Below, piece after piece: positions 13,634 to 23,531 of a stretch of 64,000 nucleotides of DNA. The translations under genes and the position numbers were made by a program. Numbering within the stretch: the stretch's first letter is position 1; each line of letters starts with the position of its first letter. The notes beneath the pieces were generated by a model. The model had not been told where the DNA came from and searched no databases. It saw nothing but the letters and a program-made list of their open reading frames with translations. The stretch is from Atherinomorus stipes (lineage: Eukaryota; Chordata; Actinopteri; Atheriniformes; Atherinidae): NCBI GenBank assembly GCA_023101725.1, contig JALJCO010013654.1, positions 1,674,001 to 1,738,000 on the forward strand, read 5' to 3'.

Positions 13634-13837
13634 TAGGGTGGAAAGAAATGCCTGTTTACAAGTTGGTTTAACAACGATTTGATTCGCATTACAATTCATG
13701 GTTTCTGATTCAATTCATGGATATTGGTTCATTTAGAACGATACGATCCGCTTCGATTCAGTAACTTGAAATAGAACCAGAAACCATGAATTGTGATATA
13801 AATCGAATCATTGTTAAACCGAAGCATTACACCCCCA
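13634..13837. mobile_element. palindromic MITE in ankib1 5'UTR intron
   Basis: Two arms of about 42 nt pair with each other: the left arm starts TTTAACAACGATTTGATTCG (about 13657) and the right arm ends CGAATCATTGTTAAACC (to about 13820). Outside them the ends read TAGGGTG and CACCCCCA, like other teleost hAT-type MITEs. No target duplication was found. Confidence 0.6.
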
Positions 13838-14310
13838 CTGTTTACACTGGTTAGTCAGCTCAAAATGTGAAAAATGTTCATAATTTCAAAAATCCTGACA
13901 TCAAGACTAACAGGGCATAGTTCTGATAGAACAGTGATTCCCATTTCACAATGATATAAAACATAGAAAGCCTGCACTTTTGGGGCTGTTACAGTTCTAC
14001 TGGGAAAATCACAGATTATGAAAAATAGCTGCAGATTAATTTTCTGTGGATTAACTAATTGACTAATCCTTTAAGAACTAATGAGAACAATCGTAAATTC
14101 CAGCTCTAGCAGGGTTTTATTCTGTCATATTAAGACTTAAGACTCTGATTTATAAGTTTTAAAAGTGTAGCCGATGATACCTGATGGGTCTAATTTGTGT
14201 AAGGTTTTATTTAAAGAACTTAAAGAAAACATTACAGTGTAGTGTGAAGACACATCCAGAGTAAAATTAGCAGTTATCTGTTATTATCACTGATGACCAC
14301 TCTTTAAGCA

Positions 14311-14332
14311 GGGGGGGGGGGGGGGGGGGGGG
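14311..14332. repeat. poly(G) tract, 22 nt
   Basis: An uninterrupted run of 22 G on plus (C on the transcribed ankib1 strand), about 0.6 kb downstream of the ankib1 first exon in its first intron. Length is probably polymorphic and prone to sequencing error. Confidence 0.9.
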
Positions 14333-14952
14333 ACTCTATCTGAGATTCAAAACAACTACAAAACAACCAAGTAAAGTATGGATTCTTATGCAGGTGTATA
14401 AAGTGCTGCGGGACAAAGTCCAGCTGCCAAAAGAGACGTAAAACTTGTGGGAGTCCAAGGTAGCAGCTGCGTAATGATTTACAGCACGACTTTTACCTAA
14501 ATTAGCTAGGTCACAGTGTATCAGCTAAATATTCAGGTCAGACCTCGTGTGGTTATCCTCCAAAGTGTGTCAGCATAAAATGGAGCACAAAACAAATACC
14601 AACCGACTTCTCTCTGCATGTATTTGTACATGCGGCCCCTCGGTTAAAGCTCCTTTGTTTAACACACTGACAGTCCCAGTCCATTACTAACCCAAAACTG
14701 AGAGGCGGGTTGAGGTGTAGGTTGTCCAAAATGCAGCCGACAAAACGCTTTTCCTTTGGTCTTCACATTAAACCAGTCCGGCTGTGACGGTGGCGCCAGA
14801 GTAAAAGGTTAACATCTTAAGAAGCCTACCATCCTGGCATTACCGAAGCTAGCAAGCTGCCTCTCTATGTTCCTCTTCTGTTAACGTTAGCGCGTTGCTA
14901 GCTTCAACTACAGTACAGCAGGGAAATGTCCAATCTCCGCCGCACTACTTAC

Positions 14953-15240
14953 ACGGTCGTCTCACTTGATCACCAGCCGTATGTTCAGAAACTTGCAAAC
15001 ATCCAGGGCCATTATCTTATGACTGTCATTTGCATCCCCGGCTGCTGCTGATCCGCTGGACCATCCTCTCTGCCACCAGAGCAGGGGGGGACACGAAGAT
15101 GCAACTGACAGCGGAGGGGCGACACGGACTGCTCCGGCTTCTGTGTTGTTGTTGCTGCCAGAGGGGGAAAAAAAAAAAAACTCTTTTGCGCATGCTCAGG
15201 ACTGATTGGTTGTCTGCCTGGCCGTGCTTATTGGCTGTGC
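14953..15240 (-). promoter_or_regulatory. ankib1: ankib1 promoter and probable non-coding exon 1
   Basis: A consensus donor on the minus strand (ACCGT then GTAAGTAG, at 14953/14952) ends a GC-rich stretch. Directly upstream on the minus strand are an NRF1-type palindrome TGCGCATGC (15187-15195) and two CCAAT boxes, read as ATTGG on plus at 15205-15209 and 15230-15234. This is the usual make-up of a TATA-less housekeeping promoter and fits a 5'UTR exon spliced to the ATG exon near 11.57 kb. The transcription start itself cannot be placed exactly. Confidence 0.7.
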
Positions 15241-15799
15241 TACATGTACAACATCTTAAAAAAATATTTTAATAAATGTAAATAATATTCTAGGATTAGT
15301 TTTCTATCATATGTTATAGCCTGACAAGGGAAATATTCAAATCATACAAGAAATAACTCTTGCCCATTTTTCTCCTTTATTCTAAATTCAATGTTATACT
15401 GTTACAAAGGCTGAACTACTTTGCATAACATTTGGAAAAAAAAATCTTATTTTGCCACTTTAACAGGTAAATTTTAACCAAAAGAAAAGTTCAGGATAAT
15501 ACTATCATATGAAAAAAAAAAAAAAAACATTTTCATTCAAGGATGAAGAAATTTAAAGAAAATCCTGAAAATTAGGTAAACACAACCTCAGATATATAAA
15601 ACATTTTTAATACACTCTTACAGCTTCATTGGGAAATGAGGGACAGAAATTGGTGCTGGATATCAATAAGGTTAATCATCTGATTGTGTGAGCAGCACCT
15701 CTAAAAGAAAATGTTATGGCTCTTTATGTACAAAGACAAAATCTGAAACTTACAAGTGGATACCTTTTTACATTTGAACATAATACATATATACATATG

Positions 15800-16281
15800 A
15801 ACATCTACTTTACAATGTGAAAAAATCAACAGTAGGCATTTATAAAACTATTTGCTTTACAAAACTTCCAGTGGTAATTTGCCAACTTCCAAAAAGAAAA
15901 AAAAAACAGCTGCAAACACATTTTGGGAACCTTAATTAAACTAAAACAGAAAAATGCAAAGCAGGACAAAATTAAGATAATTAGCAATATATACAATAAA
16001 TATTTAAATGTGCAGTAGGCTACATGTCTATTATACTTGATTATAACCCAAGAAATAATTAGTCCTTCAAAAACAAAGATTTTCCAGTTATTAAAGTTTA
16101 CTGATGTGCAGAAAACACAATTAAAACAATTCAATTATTGGCCCCAAGGATGTGTTATATCCACAATATATAACTAATCAATATAAACATAAAAAGCCAA
16201 CATCAAAAACCTCAGGAAACGATCATAAAAAAATAGAAAGGGGGAATAATATTCCACTCAAACATGCACACACATACATTT
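15800..16281 (-). other. probable 3'UTR of RTP-like copy A
   Basis: AT-rich sequence following the copy A stop codon. It aligns by eye with the region after the copy B stop (about 23,230-23,531), with shared strings around AATACAATAAAA/ACACAATTAAAA and an ACAAAGATT block. This indicates that the tandem duplication covered the 3'UTR. The end point is approximate. Confidence 0.5.
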
Positions 16282-19200
16282 TTAAGCCTTTTCACAGCAA
16301 AGGCCCATTTGGTAAGCCTCACACAGTTCCTTCTCATGTTGTTCGGTTGGTTCATGACGTGGTTTTTTTTTTTGTTTGCCACTCTTCTTACCGTAGCATT
16401 TCTCCTGGATTATTCTAAACAGCCTGAGCAAAACATGCTCTACATTTTCCACTGTAAATCCTGGGAGGTAAAACCTGCTGTCTTCACACGCTCTACATGC
16501 CTGACCAAAAGGTCGCATCATCACAATGCCGCGAGGACTCCGTAGCCGGTATCGAAACAATATTCCCACACGTGCAGACGGCCACTTCCTCTTGCAGGAT
16601 CTACACTGAAATCTATGGGGGGGGGGGGGGGGGGATGATTAGATGAGTATTTTCAGCTCAGTAAGTAAACTTTCAGCCTCAATTACTCAGGTTTTTCCAC
16701 TAAACTGTCTTGATGAGCACACCATTTCCAGACCTCAACTAAATCCGCTTAAAGCAGCATAACCTGTACAGTTATCTTCTGTAATCACAGTGAAGAACCT
16801 GATTTTATCACGCACTGACACTGTTCTATCACTGTAAAAAAGTTGCTCCCTATCACTCAATCATTGTATCATATTGGCTGCATAGCTATGCTGCATGAGC
16901 ATATTTTGCATGCAGGATTTTTGAGGAATCCTTATTCTCTGACTTATCATGCATGGTACTCCAAGAGCAAAAAAATCAATAATAATCACTGAATAAAACT
17001 GCTGAACAATAATGAATTAACTTAAAAACATGCAGTTAAATAAAGCAGCTATCTGCAGTCCTCAGCTGTTTATTTCTGTTCTTCTCAGTTGCTTTGCAAT
17101 TTTATTTTATTGCCCTTTAATTTTTCTCACATTTAAGTTTTACCTGTGGATTGCAACAATAATTTAAAGTTGAATGAGGGTTGAAAAGTTCATTTAGAAA
17201 CCAGCAAAATGTGCTCATTGGTCGGGCACCTCATGGCACACAACAAACTAATAATTCTGCTGTCCACAGTGCTGAAACAAAAGGTCCAGCAGTGAGCCCG
17301 TCTTATTGAAACACACTGGATCACTTGCATCTTTGTGCAGAAACACATCAGAATTAAATATACAAATGTTAAATAGAACTAATGTCAGTTCTGATAATTA
17401 GCCTATCTTAGGTCAATACTGGACAGTAGCCTGGTCTGTAAAACAGTTATTATAGTTTCCATAGTAACAAATGTGCTACTGACCCATTTTATAAAGACAC
17501 CATAAATAAGCAGAATGAGCGCAGTGCCATTACATAAATGGCTACAGAAGGAAACGATGGTAGGACAGAATATAAATAGAATCAGCAAATTTAATGTAAT
17601 AAATGAAAAAACAGAATGCTGGCAAATCAATGTTGTATTAATTTAAAAACCATCTGAAACCTAAAATAAAATCAAATAAAATGCAAATTGGAAGTGGATA
17701 ATTTTTCCCTTTGGTTCTCAGTTAATAGTTCTCAAGGGTTCTTATTTACTTTCCAGGGGAGCCAAGCTCCTCTTAGCTCCTTGGTAATTCAAGTTTACAG
17801 AATGTGCCCCCAAATAAACAGTTATTTCATTATATGGGCTGCACAGCCATGTGAACATGTGCATACTTTGTAAGTTTGACTAATCATAGCAGGAAAATCT
17901 GTGCATCCATTGTTGGCACAATCAGAGAATGGGTTAACGCTGATTGATTCCTTTTTTTTTTTTATCTATAATTATCAGCTGCAGTACCTGTAAAGAACTC
18001 ACTAGTGTGGGAAAAAAAAAACTCCACACAGAAAGAACCCAGCCTGGTCCAAACTAGGGAACTTTAGGCATCAGTGCTAATCACCACACACACCAACCCT
18101 TACTTAAAAGTAATTGAGGAAATAAATATAGAATAATTCTAAGAAATAATGATACATACTGTCCATGGGCATGGCAGGTACATGCTCTCCAGCCTCTCTT
18201 CTTTTCTTCCTTGGTCACTTTTTCTGTCTGTCTGTAGTTAAAGTTGAGCGTCCACTCGTCTCCATAGTCCAGCATATCTTCATTCAGCATTGTCTTAAAT
18301 GTGTCCAACCATAACGTTGGAACCCAGACTGCAGGAGAACAACAAAAGCAAATAAACCATGAAATCTGATTGATCATGGCAGAAATCTATGAAATTTTGT
18401 TGAATAAATATAAACATTTTCCTAACTGTTTGATATGTATACTATATGCGCATGTCTTTCTGCTGACTGTGTAGTTCCATAGGCACAGTATCTCTTCAGT
18501 ACTGGACCACTGGGAGCCCCCTGCACGTGTGCTCACCAGCGAGTACTGTTTAACTACCCATTAGTTCCTGAATCGTTTTTATTTTTGTTTTCCTGATAAC
18601 TAGCCAGTGGTCCCCTAATAAGGCTTGGCTGAGTTCACCAGTAAAATACTGGTTAAGTACCTATTAGTTCCTGATTGTTTCATAAGGTGTTCCCTTCTAA
18701 CTAAGCAAATTTTGAGTCCCTTATTGTAAAGTATTACCAAATCATTTTTTGAGAGGTGTGGTAGTCCAGCTTAGAACAGCTTAAGCTTTGTCCTTAGTGG
18801 CATCCCCCCACCCCCCTTACATTACTTTTATACTTTGTAGTGTGAAAGTATAAAGTAGTTTTGAAACTATTACTTTTACATTTTTACATGAGTACAAAAA
18901 AGCTTGAGTTGATACTTCAATTTCTACAGAAGTCTTTTAAAACTCTTTTATCCATACTTTTACTTGACTACCATACATAACAGTGCCTTACTGTTTAATG
19001 GTCATTTCCCTCTACTCTTCCATGCAGATTCTCTGTTAAAAGTTGGCCAGCAGATGCTTGCATATTTAACTGTGTTAAATTTTTCATAACCCTGAGCTAT
19101 AATATTTTAAAATTCATGTAAATAAAGCGCAAATAATATCCAAAACAGATTTGTAAAATGAGAATGTAAAGACAACTTAAAAGGAACTGAGATTTTTAGA

Positions 19201-20503
19201 AAATTTAGATTCGGAACAGTGATCATGGAAAGCTGCTTTACAATTGTCAGTTGGAACAATCTTGATAGTGAGATAAAATAATCCAAATCTGTTTCTGCAC
19301 TTTAAATTTCTTTTTAAATTATTATGAAAATTATTAGGGATGCATGATATAATCGGCCCCCTATCGGTATCGGTCTATATTGGCCTTAAAACTGAATATC
19401 GGACATCGGCCACCCCACCAATATTTAACCGATATTTAACAGATCAGCCCTCTGTTTCGAAAGTAAAAAAACAAAACAAAAATGATTCTTCAAAAACTTA
19501 TTTTTTACAGACATTAAAATTTCTAAAGACTAGGGGTGGGAAAAAATATTGATATACTGAAATATTGTGATATCTTCATATGCTGATATCGTATTGACAT
19601 TTAAAAATGCGGCATCAATCTATTTTACTAACGAAATCTTGCAAGAATTCACAAAATTTTGCAACAGAATGATGAAATCTCGTGAGATTTTGTAAGGTAA
19701 ATAGATTGATACCACATTTTTAAATATCGATTTGATATCGGCATATGAAAATATTGCGGTATTTCAGAGTATAGATATTTTTTTTCACCCCCATTTTTCA
19801 AAGGGTCGGAAACGGATAACAAAACTGTTTGCAATGACTGCTTATCTTATCTATATCGGTTATCGGCCACGAGTTTTAAAATATCGGCGTATCGGATATC
19901 GGCCAAAATTCCAGTATCATGCATCCCTAAAAATAAGTTATATTATTATTATGATTAAGCTATGGCCCTGGATAAGCAGATGTTTTGTTGAGGTTTTGTT
20001 TGCTTTTTGTGGGATTTTCTTGAGTGTATTTGAAGCATGTCTGTTACAGACTTCTGAACTGAATGGCAGATATGCAAAGTGTGTACTTTTTTCTGCTTCT
20101 TTTCACACATGATTTATTATACTTGCTACATGAACTATTTATTGCATGAATGACATAAAAACAAACAAAAAATAAACAAACACAAATATCTCGAGACAAC
20201 TGCTTCATATTGACTCAGTGGGCAAAGCTTTGCTTTCTCCGTCACCACTAACAGCCAGAGGTGGACATCCCTGGCTGTTAGAAAAAAATCCAGTCCAACC
20301 AATCACTAAACCACCTGAATTTGATTAGCATAGCTCCTCTGCCAGGTACACAGTGCTCATTACTAAAAATATCTGTTCTAAATGTACAGGCTGATCCAAA
20401 AACATAGCGGGGTCTTGCAACTCTGCTAACAGCAATAGTTGTAGGCTATTTAATAAATACATTTCATAAGTTTCTTTCTTTCTTTTTTACCGTGTTCGCT
20501 CAT
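16282..20503 (-). CDS. receptor-transporting-protein-like (RTP, 3CxxC zinc finger) copy A, 170 aa, 3 exons
   Basis: Exons are 20503-20491 (ATG plus 10 nt), 18328-18160 and 16612-16282, phases 1 and 2, 513 nt including stop. The protein begins MSEH, then carries VWVPTLWLDTF, DYGDEWTLNFNY and RGW. It next has the RTP zinc-finger core: CRSC (64-67), RPFGQACRAC (CxxC at 100-103) and LPGF. RTPs chaperone receptors to the cell surface, and RTP4 and fish rtp3 are interferon-stimulated antiviral genes. The third CxxC is degraded: it reads C158-E-A-Y161 where copy B has CEAC. The linker is strongly basic (KKSGKQKKKPRH) and includes an A11 run in the mRNA. No C-terminal membrane segment is present, unlike mammalian RTPs. 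Copy B is the tandem paralogue. Closest to fish genes annotated rtp3-like; I do not assign a symbol. Confidence 0.88.
16617..16634 (-). repeat. poly(C)18 polypyrimidine tract at the copy A exon 3 splice acceptor
   Basis: On plus this is an 18-G run. On the transcribed strand it is C18 followed by ATAG and then exon 3 at 16612, so the homopolymer is itself the polypyrimidine tract of the acceptor. The matching acceptor of copy B has an ordinary mixed sequence (CACCTACTACAG). Confidence 0.85.
19335..19929. mobile_element. composite MITE, copy 1 (outer element with a nested inner MITE), in RTP copy A intron 1
   Basis: Perfect 15-bp inverted ends TAGGGATGCATGATA (19335-19349) and TATCATGCATCCCTA (19915-19929) bound an AT-rich sequence full of ATCGGCC and GATATCGG motifs. 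Inside, 19531-19792 is a second element with its own ends (TAGGGGTGGGAAAAAATATTG and its near-complement ending TTTTTTTTCACCCCCA). Flanking octamers AAAATTAT and AAAATAAG match at six of eight positions. A second, inverted copy lies at 38606-39379. Confidence 0.75.
20281..20405. repeat. dispersed repeat, copy 1 (matches 40425-40552)
   Basis: Shares extended collinear strings with 40425-40552, for example CAGTCCAACCA(A/G)TCACT, CCTCTGCCAGGTA, TGTTCTAA and GATCCAAAAACAT. It is a repeat family of unknown class; no ends or target duplications were recognised. Confidence 0.65.
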
Positions 20504-20509
20504 GTTGAT

Positions 20510-20690
20510 TGTCCGATGAGGATAAACCGTTTGACTTCGTTCTGCGTCTGCTGAAGATGTGTCGACTCGACAACACCGAAGAGGCGCGCGAAATGTTTCG
20601 ATTCACAGGGTCCGCGAAGACCCGGGGAAAGGTTATGACGAGCGGGGAGGAGTTTCCCGCCTAAACGAAACGAAGGTAAAAGCGTTTGTT
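20510..20690 (-). promoter_or_regulatory. RTP copy A promoter with kappaB site and ISRE-like repeat
   Basis: GC-rich sequence just upstream of the copy A start codon (minus-strand gene). GGAGTTTCCC at 20649-20658 reads GGGAAACTCC on the coding strand, which fits the NF-kappaB consensus GGGRNWYYCC exactly. AAACGAAAC at 20663-20671, extending to GAAACGAAGG, is ISRE-like but with 5-bp instead of 6-bp spacing. The same nonamer occurs in the copy B promoter. This supports immune-inducible expression; function is inferred. Confidence 0.55.
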
Positions 20691-20761
20691 GGTGGAGAAT
20701 GACCTATTAATTATGGGTCTTTCTGTAAAGCTGATGATAAAAAATTAAATTAAAATAAGTT

Positions 20762-20876
20762 TCCGCCTCGGGATCCCCCCGGATGAGCTGGCGGCTGTGG
20801 CCGGGTGAGGGAAGTCTGGGCTTCCCTGCTTAGGCAGCTGCCCCCGCGACCCGATCCCGGATAAGCGGAAGAAGAC
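20762..20876 (+). mobile_element. LINE 3' tail fragment (5'-truncated retrotransposon)
   Basis: The block with CTCGGGATCCCCCCGGATGA, GGAAGTCTGGGCTTCCCTGC, CAGCTGCCCCCGCGACCCG and CCGGATAAGCGGAAGAAG is a very common 3' end of a teleost LINE family; I am not certain of the clade name. It lies about 260 bp upstream of the RTP copy A start codon and is 5'-truncated, as retroposed copies usually are. Confidence 0.75.
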
Positions 20877-21149
20877 GGTACGGTACAGTAATAAGTTTGC
20901 GCCCATTTGTTTGGGGTTAGTCTGCCATAAGGACTGTCTGGGAAATATCGCTGCAGCTTACAGTATTTAAACTGGGGGTGCCACCCGTCCAGTTCGGATT
21001 CGTCCTTTGATTAACAATTATTAAATTTTGCCTATTGAATATGGGACGCAATTTATTCCATATTGTATTAAATGTCCAATCACGCAATGACCAAGTTGAA
21101 ACATAGCCAGCAAAATGGACTGTACAGTTATGAGATAAGATAGTCTATA

Positions 21150-21350
21150 CCAAGGGTGGGGAACCTTGGCCCCCATCCTGAAGGTATTCCACTTGTCCTC
21201 GTCCTACACACGATTCAAATCAATGAGTCTCTGTGCAGAACTTGATTGGCTGTTAGATCCATTTGATTTGAATCAGGTATGCTGGATTGGGGGGAAATGG
21301 AAAGCCTGAAGGGACACCGGCCCTTGAGGACCAGGGTTCCCCACCGCTGG
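21150..21350. mobile_element. short hAT-type MITE (GGTGGGGAACC ends)
   Basis: The left end CCAAGGGTGGGGAACCTTGG and the minus-strand reading of the right end CCAGCGGTGGGGAACCCTGG form an imperfect 20-bp inverted repeat. Inside are the diagnostic strings GATTCAAATCAATGAGTC and GATTTGAATCAGG. A related element lies at 44416-44608. Confidence 0.7.
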
Positions 21351-21386
21351 CATATTCTTTCTAAATTTGGTTGTTTACTTGTTTCA

Positions 21387-21387
<1 letters not shown>

Positions 21388-21450
<63 letters not shown>

Positions 21451-21470
21451 TATTATTATTATTATTATTA
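21388..21470. repeat. (ATT)n microsatellite, about 80 bp
   Basis: Almost pure ATT trinucleotides with one break, between the two RTP genes. The long Ile/Asn reading frames here are artefacts of the repeat. Confidence 0.95.
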
Positions 21471-21479
21471 ATATCCACT

Positions 21480-23225
21480 TAAACCAGCTCCAATAAACTC
21501 ACACAAGATAAATTGTTTGATAGAAATGATAAAGAGAAGCGTTTTCTATACTCTTCTTAAAGAAAACTTAATTCACTTAATTATTCATTCATCATTCATT
21601 TGTTTATACTGTCATTTTCTAGGACATTATTAGAAATTTTTTTTTTTAAGTTGAATGAATAGTCAGTAAGGGTTTATTTTGAAAGCGGTAACCGGAAGCA
21701 TCTCTTCGTCGTAACTTGTCTGACTTTACAGAAAAAATGTTGTAGTTACAGACACTGACCGCTAGGAGGCAATAATAGACCCAGTATTCTGGCAATATAA
21801 TCACAGACTTATATAAGTACATGTTTTCCGTTCATTATACAGTTTTTTTCCCCTTTAAACTATATTCATACAAATCCATATGGGAAGCTTTAATTATTGT
21901 CCTACTCCATGTAGGCCTGTTCTATTATACGTTCATGACACAGAACAATTCATTTAAAAAATGCAGAGGTGAGCGAATACTTTTGACAAAATAGTATATC
22001 ACACAGTCAGACACAACCTCACACACTGTCGATAACAGAATAGTTTAAAAGTTACATTAAGTTTCAATTTATTTAGTCTCTATTTTAAAAGTTAATTGTT
22101 GCACACACCACACAATCAGATCTCCTTTGGGTGCTGGTGCTACTGCCATGTGGTATGTACCATGACAGTATCTCATTTACCAGGTTAAATGATTGTACAA
22201 TAACTAAGTTGTGTGGATCTGGCACTTTGTTATATATTTTCCTCATTGTATTTTAGACAGGGATGCATGTAATTATGGCTTTATGTAGCATAATTAAAAG
22301 CACTTTGCAACAATGTTGCAAAAGAATGTGTTTATTTGTTAACAAAGCATTTCAAGTTAAAAGTGTGACTAATCTCTTTCTTGATCAATCTTTCCTAAAA
22401 GCACTGGCACAAAATAAAGCATACCACTGCTGTGGGTGCCACCAACCCTTGTGGTCATGGCCCCAAGGAACTGTGGTGGGCATCCTTTATTTTAATTTCT
22501 GAAAGGTGGCAACCTGAAGCTGAACAGAATCATAAAGTTGTCTGAAAAATCACTTAAATGCACGGTTAGCAACTGAGCTTAGATAAAAGCCACATTGCAT
22601 GAATTATTATTCATTAACTGCAAACCCACTGTGAATCTCCCATGTGGTAAGGGTCTGGACTTTTTTTTAGATTTTCGGACGCCACTGACCCTGCCCTTGT
22701 GTATAAATTCTGAATAGGAAATTATGAAGAAAAGAAAAGAAAGTAGAAGTTGAAATTAAAATAAAACTTCCAAGAGAATCTCTTTGGGTTATAGGATATG
22801 CAATAGATGAAAAAAAAAAAAAAACTTTTTGAAAATTACATATCATTTTTTGAAAACCATCTTGGTCCTTACCAGATCTTAAAATAAGAAAAAGGCATCT
22901 TCAGATCTACGATGTGACATATTCGTATTCATTTGATTACCTGCATGTGTGCACAACCTCTTTAGCAGTTTTCTGGTCTTGAGCCTTCTGGCGTGTTTCA
23001 AACGTCATCTCCAATACATAAAATGTTGGAATTAAAGATACAAACTTTTGTATGAACATAAACTTTGATATGTAAACAGTAAGCAATTGTACAAAAATGA
23101 GCAAATCAAAATGTATTAACAAGTGGGAATATTTCAACATGTTATAACTTCAACGAATAGCTGACCCCCCAAAAAGGGAGAAAAAAAAACAGTTGTGCAA
23201 ACATTTGGACAATGAAGAAATACAA
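21480..23225. other. spacer between RTP copies; no gene seen
   Basis: AT-rich sequence between the copy A upstream region and the copy B 3'UTR. No exon with convincing splice sites and no additional RTP zinc-finger motif was found in either orientation. Confidence 0.6.
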
Positions 23226-23531
23226 AACAGTATAAAATGAAGATTATTAGTCAAACATAAAATTGCTAAATAAATATACAGTACAATATGTCTACCATAC
23301 TTCTGCTCGATCCAGGAAATGATCAGATAGTACTTAAAAAGACAAAGATTGTACTGTTATTCAAGTTGACTAGTACCCAGAAAATACAATAAAAGATTAA
23401 AAAACAAGTAGAATGTGTTTTGTATCTATAACATACAACAATCAACATAAAAAATCTAAGGAAAATAAAAAGAAATAGAAAAGAAGAATTATTTTTCTCT
23501 CTTAGATAGACAAACGTACTCATACACACTT

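Noticed and set aside
21215..21482. Frames with long poly-Ile or poly-Asn runs on both strands
   Set aside because: They are translations of the (ATT)n microsatellite and of a MITE.
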